Assembly: GCA_965247735.1 (NCBI GenBank)
Contig: CBDFHN010000001.1
Location: forward strand, 682,001 to 746,000
Direction: 5' to 3'
DNA: 64,000 bases
Origin: JAOXRU01 sp965247735
GTDB lineage: Bacteria > Bacteroidota > Bacteroidia > Flavobacteriales > Flavobacteriaceae
Made by a program: the position numbers and the translations under genes
Part shown: positions 61,287 to 64,000 of the stretch, one piece after another
Position numbering within the stretch: the first letter of the stretch is position 1
How the letters are laid out: each line of letters starts with the position of its first letter
Notes under the pieces: generated by a model
Told to the model about the DNA's origin: nothing
Database searches by the model: none
Seen by the model: only the letters and a program-made list of their open reading frames with translations

Positions 61287-62981
61287 TTAGTAACCAACAG
61301 CAGCATCGTCACCTCTTCTGTCAGCTCCGCCTTCTAATTTTCCATTAGGAAGTTTTAATATAGCATCTACTTTACCGATAACTACGCTTTTTCCTTCATT
61401 AATAGAATAGCCTTTACCTTCTAATGTTGTTAGTATTTTTTTATCAAATGCATCTGGTTCAAACATCACGACATCTGGTAACCATTGGTGGTGGAAACGT
61501 GGCGCATTTACTGCATCTTGCATGCTTAGGTCGTATTCATAAACATTAAGTATAGTCTGCAATACAGAAGTGATAATTGTAGAACCTCCTGGAGAACCTA
61601 AAACCATAGATAACTTACCGTTTTTTTCAACTATTGTTGGTGTCATAGAACTTAACATTCTTTTTCCTGGAGCAATACTATTGGCTTCAGCACCAATTAA
61701 CCCAAACATATTTGGGATCCCTGGTTTTGCACTAAAATCATCCATTTCGTTATTAAAAAAGAAACCCAATTCTTTATTATATAATTTAGATCCATAACCA
61801 GCATTAAGAGTTGTTGTTGCCGAAACTGCATTACCAAATTGGTCTATGATAGAGTAGTGGGTAGTCTGGTCACTTTCTATAATTTCTACATTACCATGAC
61901 TAACATCTGCAGAAGATGTTGCTTTATCAAAAGAAAAGCTAGACATCCGTTCGGCCAGATAAGCACCGCTAGTTATTGTTTCTAGAGGAATATCAACATA
62001 GTCAGGATCGCCAAGAAAATAGTTTCTGTCTGCATAAGCTCTACGTTCTGCTTCTGTAATAACTTGTATTGCTTCAATACTGTTGTGTTTGTATTTTCCA
62101 ACATTTAGAGGCGCTATCATTTTAAAAATCTGATGAAGGGTAATACCGCCACTACTTGGAGGACTCATCGATATAATATTTAGATTTTTGTAGTTAAAAG
62201 TTACTGGAGTTCTCCATTTTGCTTTATAATTAGCCAAATCTTCTTCGGTAATATATCCGCCACCTTTTTGAATAAAAGCCGCTATTTTCTTTGCAGTTTC
62301 ACCCTTGTAGAATTCGTCTCTACCATTTTTAGCAATTTTACTTAGTGTATTAGCAATTGCATTATATTTAATAGTATCGCCAGCCTTATATGTTTTTACA
62401 TACATTATACTATCTCCATTAACATTTATAATTGCTGGACTATGTTTTTTGAGGCGTATTTCTTGATTTTTGGTAACTACTATTCCTTTTTTTGCTAGCG
62501 CTATTGCTGGTGCTATTAATTCAGCTATTGGCATAGTTCCAAACTTTTTATGTACAGCAAAAACTCCTGCTATGGTTCCTGGAACACCAACGGCAGTTGC
62601 GCCAACTGTGCTCTTTTTTGGAATTACATTGCCTAAGGAATCTAAATAAATATCTTTATGTGTGGCTAAAGGTGCTTTTTCTCTATAATCGATAGCGCCT
62701 ATATCACCGCTTGCTTTTCTGTATACCATAAAACCACCACCACCAATATTACCAGCATAGGGGTATGCAACTGCCAAAGCAAGTTCGGTAGCTACCATTG
62801 CGTCAAAGGCATTACCGCCCTTTTCCATAATTGCTAAACCTATTTTTGAAGCTTCTATTCTTGCAGAAACAACCATAGCTTTATCAGCAACAACACCTGT
62901 TGGTTTTACTACCTTTTTTTGTTTACATGAGTAGGTAACAATAAAAAGTGTGGTTAGCAATAAGAGTTTTAATCTGTTCAT
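61287..62981 (-). CDS. ggt: Gamma-glutamyltransferase
   Basis: 564 aa. Lipoprotein-type signal (VTYSC, Cys19). The pro-enzyme cuts itself before Thr373 in SDQTTHYSIIDQFGNAVS, giving large and small subunits. Large-subunit blocks MVATELALAVAYPYAGNIGG and PSSGGITLHQIFKM are seen. Small-subunit motifs RMLSSMTPTIVEKNGK and LGSPGGSTIITSVL follow. It transfers or hydrolyses the gamma-glutamyl group of glutathione in the periplasm. Overlaps the AcpH stop by 4 bp. Confidence 0.93.
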   Translation of the reverse strand: MNRLKLLLLTTLFIVTYSCKQKKVVKPTGVVADKAMVVSARIEASKIGLAIMEKGGNAFDAMVATELALAVAYPYAGNIGGGGFMVYRKASGDIGAIDYREKAPLATHKDIYLDSLGNVIPKKSTVGATAVGVPGTIAGVFAVHKKFGTMPIAELIAPAIALAKKGIVVTKNQEIRLKKHSPAIINVNGDSIMYVKTYKAGDTIKYNAIANTLSKIAKNGRDEFYKGETAKKIAAFIQKGGGYITEEDLANYKAKWRTPVTFNYKNLNIISMSPPSSGGITLHQIFKMIAPLNVGKYKHNSIEAIQVITEAERRAYADRNYFLGDPDYVDIPLETITSGAYLAERMSSFSFDKATSSADVSHGNVEIIESDQTTHYSIIDQFGNAVSATTTLNAGYGSKLYNKELGFFFNNEMDDFSAKPGIPNMFGLIGAEANSIAPGKRMLSSMTPTIVEKNGKLSMVLGSPGGSTIITSVLQTILNVYEYDLSMQDAVNAPRFHHQWLPDVVMFEPDAFDKKILTTLEGKGYSINEGKSVVIGKVDAILKLPNGKLEGGADRRGDDAAVGY

Positions 62982-63568
62982 TTGTTTAGCGCTTTTAGTT
63001 TTTCTTTGGAAAAGATAATTAATTCTTCGAAAAAAGAGGTGAAATCAGCCTCAAATTCCGCGTAGTGTTTTTCTAAGTCTAAGATTGCAAAGTTCATATT
63101 AGACTTATTTTTGGTACGTCTGTACATGCCATCCATTACTCTAGAAATTCCAGAAAGGTCTTTGTAACAGAGCAACCAATTGTCAGACATCATATAGGGC
63201 ATCATGCGTTTTACATTGTCTGGAAGTATAGTATAGTGGTCTTCTAAGAGATCATAAAAATTCTCTATATACTCGGCTAAAGGAACATCGGAATAGCTGC
63301 TCCAGTTTTTTGCTAAATAATGATCGTAAAATATATCGACAATAACACCACTATAATGTCCATGATTTTTATGTAGCCTTTTGGTACTTTGCCTAACTGT
63401 AGGGTGGGCATCAGTAAACGTGTCTATTTCTCTATGTAGTAATATTCCTTTTTGAATATTTTCGGGATACTTGAGGTATTTTTTTCCTCGGATGCTATCT
63501 GCAATAAAATTACCAATTGTAATATCATTATCATTAAATGATAAGTAGATGTGAGCTAAAAAATTCAT
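62978..63568 (-). CDS. acpH: ACP phosphodiesterase (AcpH)
   Basis: 196 aa. MNFLAHIYLSFNDNDITIGN opens, then FIADSIRGKKY (~21-31), HREIDTFTDAHPTVRQSTKR with the HREID...TDxHP metal motif (~46-65), and GVIVDIFYDHYLAKNW (~74-89). It removes phosphopantetheine from acyl-carrier protein. Its TGA overlaps the ggt ATG by 4 bp, so the two are coupled. Divergent from glmM. Confidence 0.9.
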   Translation of the reverse strand: MNFLAHIYLSFNDNDITIGNFIADSIRGKKYLKYPENIQKGILLHREIDTFTDAHPTVRQSTKRLHKNHGHYSGVIVDIFYDHYLAKNWSSYSDVPLAEYIENFYDLLEDHYTILPDNVKRMMPYMMSDNWLLCYKDLSGISRVMDGMYRRTKNKSNMNFAILDLEKHYAEFEADFTSFFEELIIFSKEKLKALNK

Positions 63569-63634
63569 TAAACGTATTTACGATTCTTCCGTCGAATTTA
63601 CAAAATCATTATATATAAATTTAATAGAAGCTAT

Positions 63635-63642
63635 TATATTTG
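63635..63642 (+). promoter_or_regulatory. glmM -7 promoter element TATATTTG
   Basis: TATATTTG lies 20 bp before the ATG at 63663, in the 94-bp divergent region between acpH and glmM. A -33 TTTG at the right distance is not clear. Confidence 0.5.
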
Positions 63643-63662
63643 CTTTTAAATTAATAAAAAGA

Positions 63663-64000
63663 ATGACGTTAATAAAATCAATATCTGGTATAAGAGGAAC
63701 TATAGGTGGTGTTCCCAACGAAAATTTAACACCTTTAGATGCTGTAAAATTTGCTGCTGCTTATGGTACTTGGCTAAAAACACAGGCAGATAAAGAAAAA
63801 TTAACAGTTGTTATTGGTAGAGATGCACGTATTTCTGGCGAAATGATTCAGAATTTAGTTGCTTCTACATTAGTAGGATTAGGAATTGATATTATAGATT
63901 TGGGCTTGTCTACAACCCCTACTGTTGAAATTGCTGTGCCTATTGAAAAGGCAGATGGTGGTATAATTTTAACAGCAAGTCATAATCCAAAACAATGGAA
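63663..64000 (+). CDS. glmM: Phosphoglucosamine mutase, N-terminal part
   Basis: The first 112 codons are in the window; the gene runs out at the right edge. MTLIKSISGIRGTIGGVPNE is the family start, VVIGRDARISGEM a middle block, and ADGGIILTASHNP carries the phospho-serine in TASHNP (about residue 106). It could also be a phosphomannomutase/phosphoglucomutase of the same superfamily; the start SGIRGT with this spacing favours GlmM in flavobacteria. It would supply glucosamine-1-phosphate for peptidoglycan. Confidence 0.82.
   Translation, partial: MTLIKSISGIRGTIGGVPNENLTPLDAVKFAAAYGTWLKTQADKEKLTVVIGRDARISGEMIQNLVASTLVGLGIDIIDLGLSTTPTVEIAVPIEKADGGIILTASHNPKQW

Overview
The window is AT-rich bacterial DNA from the phylum Bacteroidetes, most likely a (marine) Flavobacteriaceae. 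Three things point there: promoters of the TAnnTTTG (-7) / TTTG (-33) type recur, Shine-Dalgarno sites are nearly absent upstream of genes, and the gene set is flavobacterial (OmpA-type lipoproteins, a fused alpha/beta E1 of a branched-chain 2-oxoacid dehydrogenase, an HsdR-N-domain protein next to holA, a VF530 protein, many small lipoproteins). No tRNA, rRNA or CRISPR array was seen.

1-8.7 kb: the start of a secreted tricorn-like protease (minus, cut by the window edge), a small lipoprotein plus OmpA lipoprotein, an ICMT-like membrane methyltransferase, a SAM methyltransferase overlapping an FAD/NAD oxidoreductase, a degenerate ~75-bp repeat, a DEAD-box RNA helicase, a TerC-like protein, and a TetR regulator with two small membrane proteins behind a pair of matching palindromic operators.

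8.8-31.3 kb: an accessory region. From 13.8 kb on, every intact gene is on the plus strand. It holds small secreted proteins, a beta-lactamase-fold hydrolase, a MarR-GNAT fusion, DUF2000, alpha/beta hydrolases, two DUF5946-like paralogs, two AraC-type regulators, a DUF4932-like metallopeptidase, a NUDIX hydrolase, DUF4386 and a methyltransferase. It is peppered with broken genes: an IS3 element inserted in a 233-codon gene (exact in-frame reconstruction, 3-bp target duplication GTA), a decayed IS200/IS605 transposase, truncated gene starts, an 8-unit 21-bp tandem repeat, and imperfect palindromes directly after several stop codons.

31.5-54 kb: mostly conserved chromosome. FMN-glutamate-synthase-like protein, M20 amidohydrolase, DsrE protein, UvrD/PcrA helicase, YciO, deoC-deoD, a second OmpA lipoprotein, GT2, HsdR-N protein, holA, DoxX, fused E1, an M1-peptidase-like barrel protein that lacks the zinc motif, LOG-family protein and uvrA.

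54-56 kb: four minus-strand genes (cytochrome c, a hypothetical, a DUF3781-like protein, an ankyrin protein) are separated by copies of one ~115-bp imperfect palindrome. The elements begin 1 to ~25 bp from start codons and ~6 to 95 bp from stop codons. This cassette-like layout is the most unusual structure in the window.

57-64 kb: VF530, RluA, YgiQ, a decayed gene carrying a lone IS end, a ParDE toxin-antitoxin pair with its operator, gamma-glutamyltransferase overlapping AcpH, and the start of glmM.
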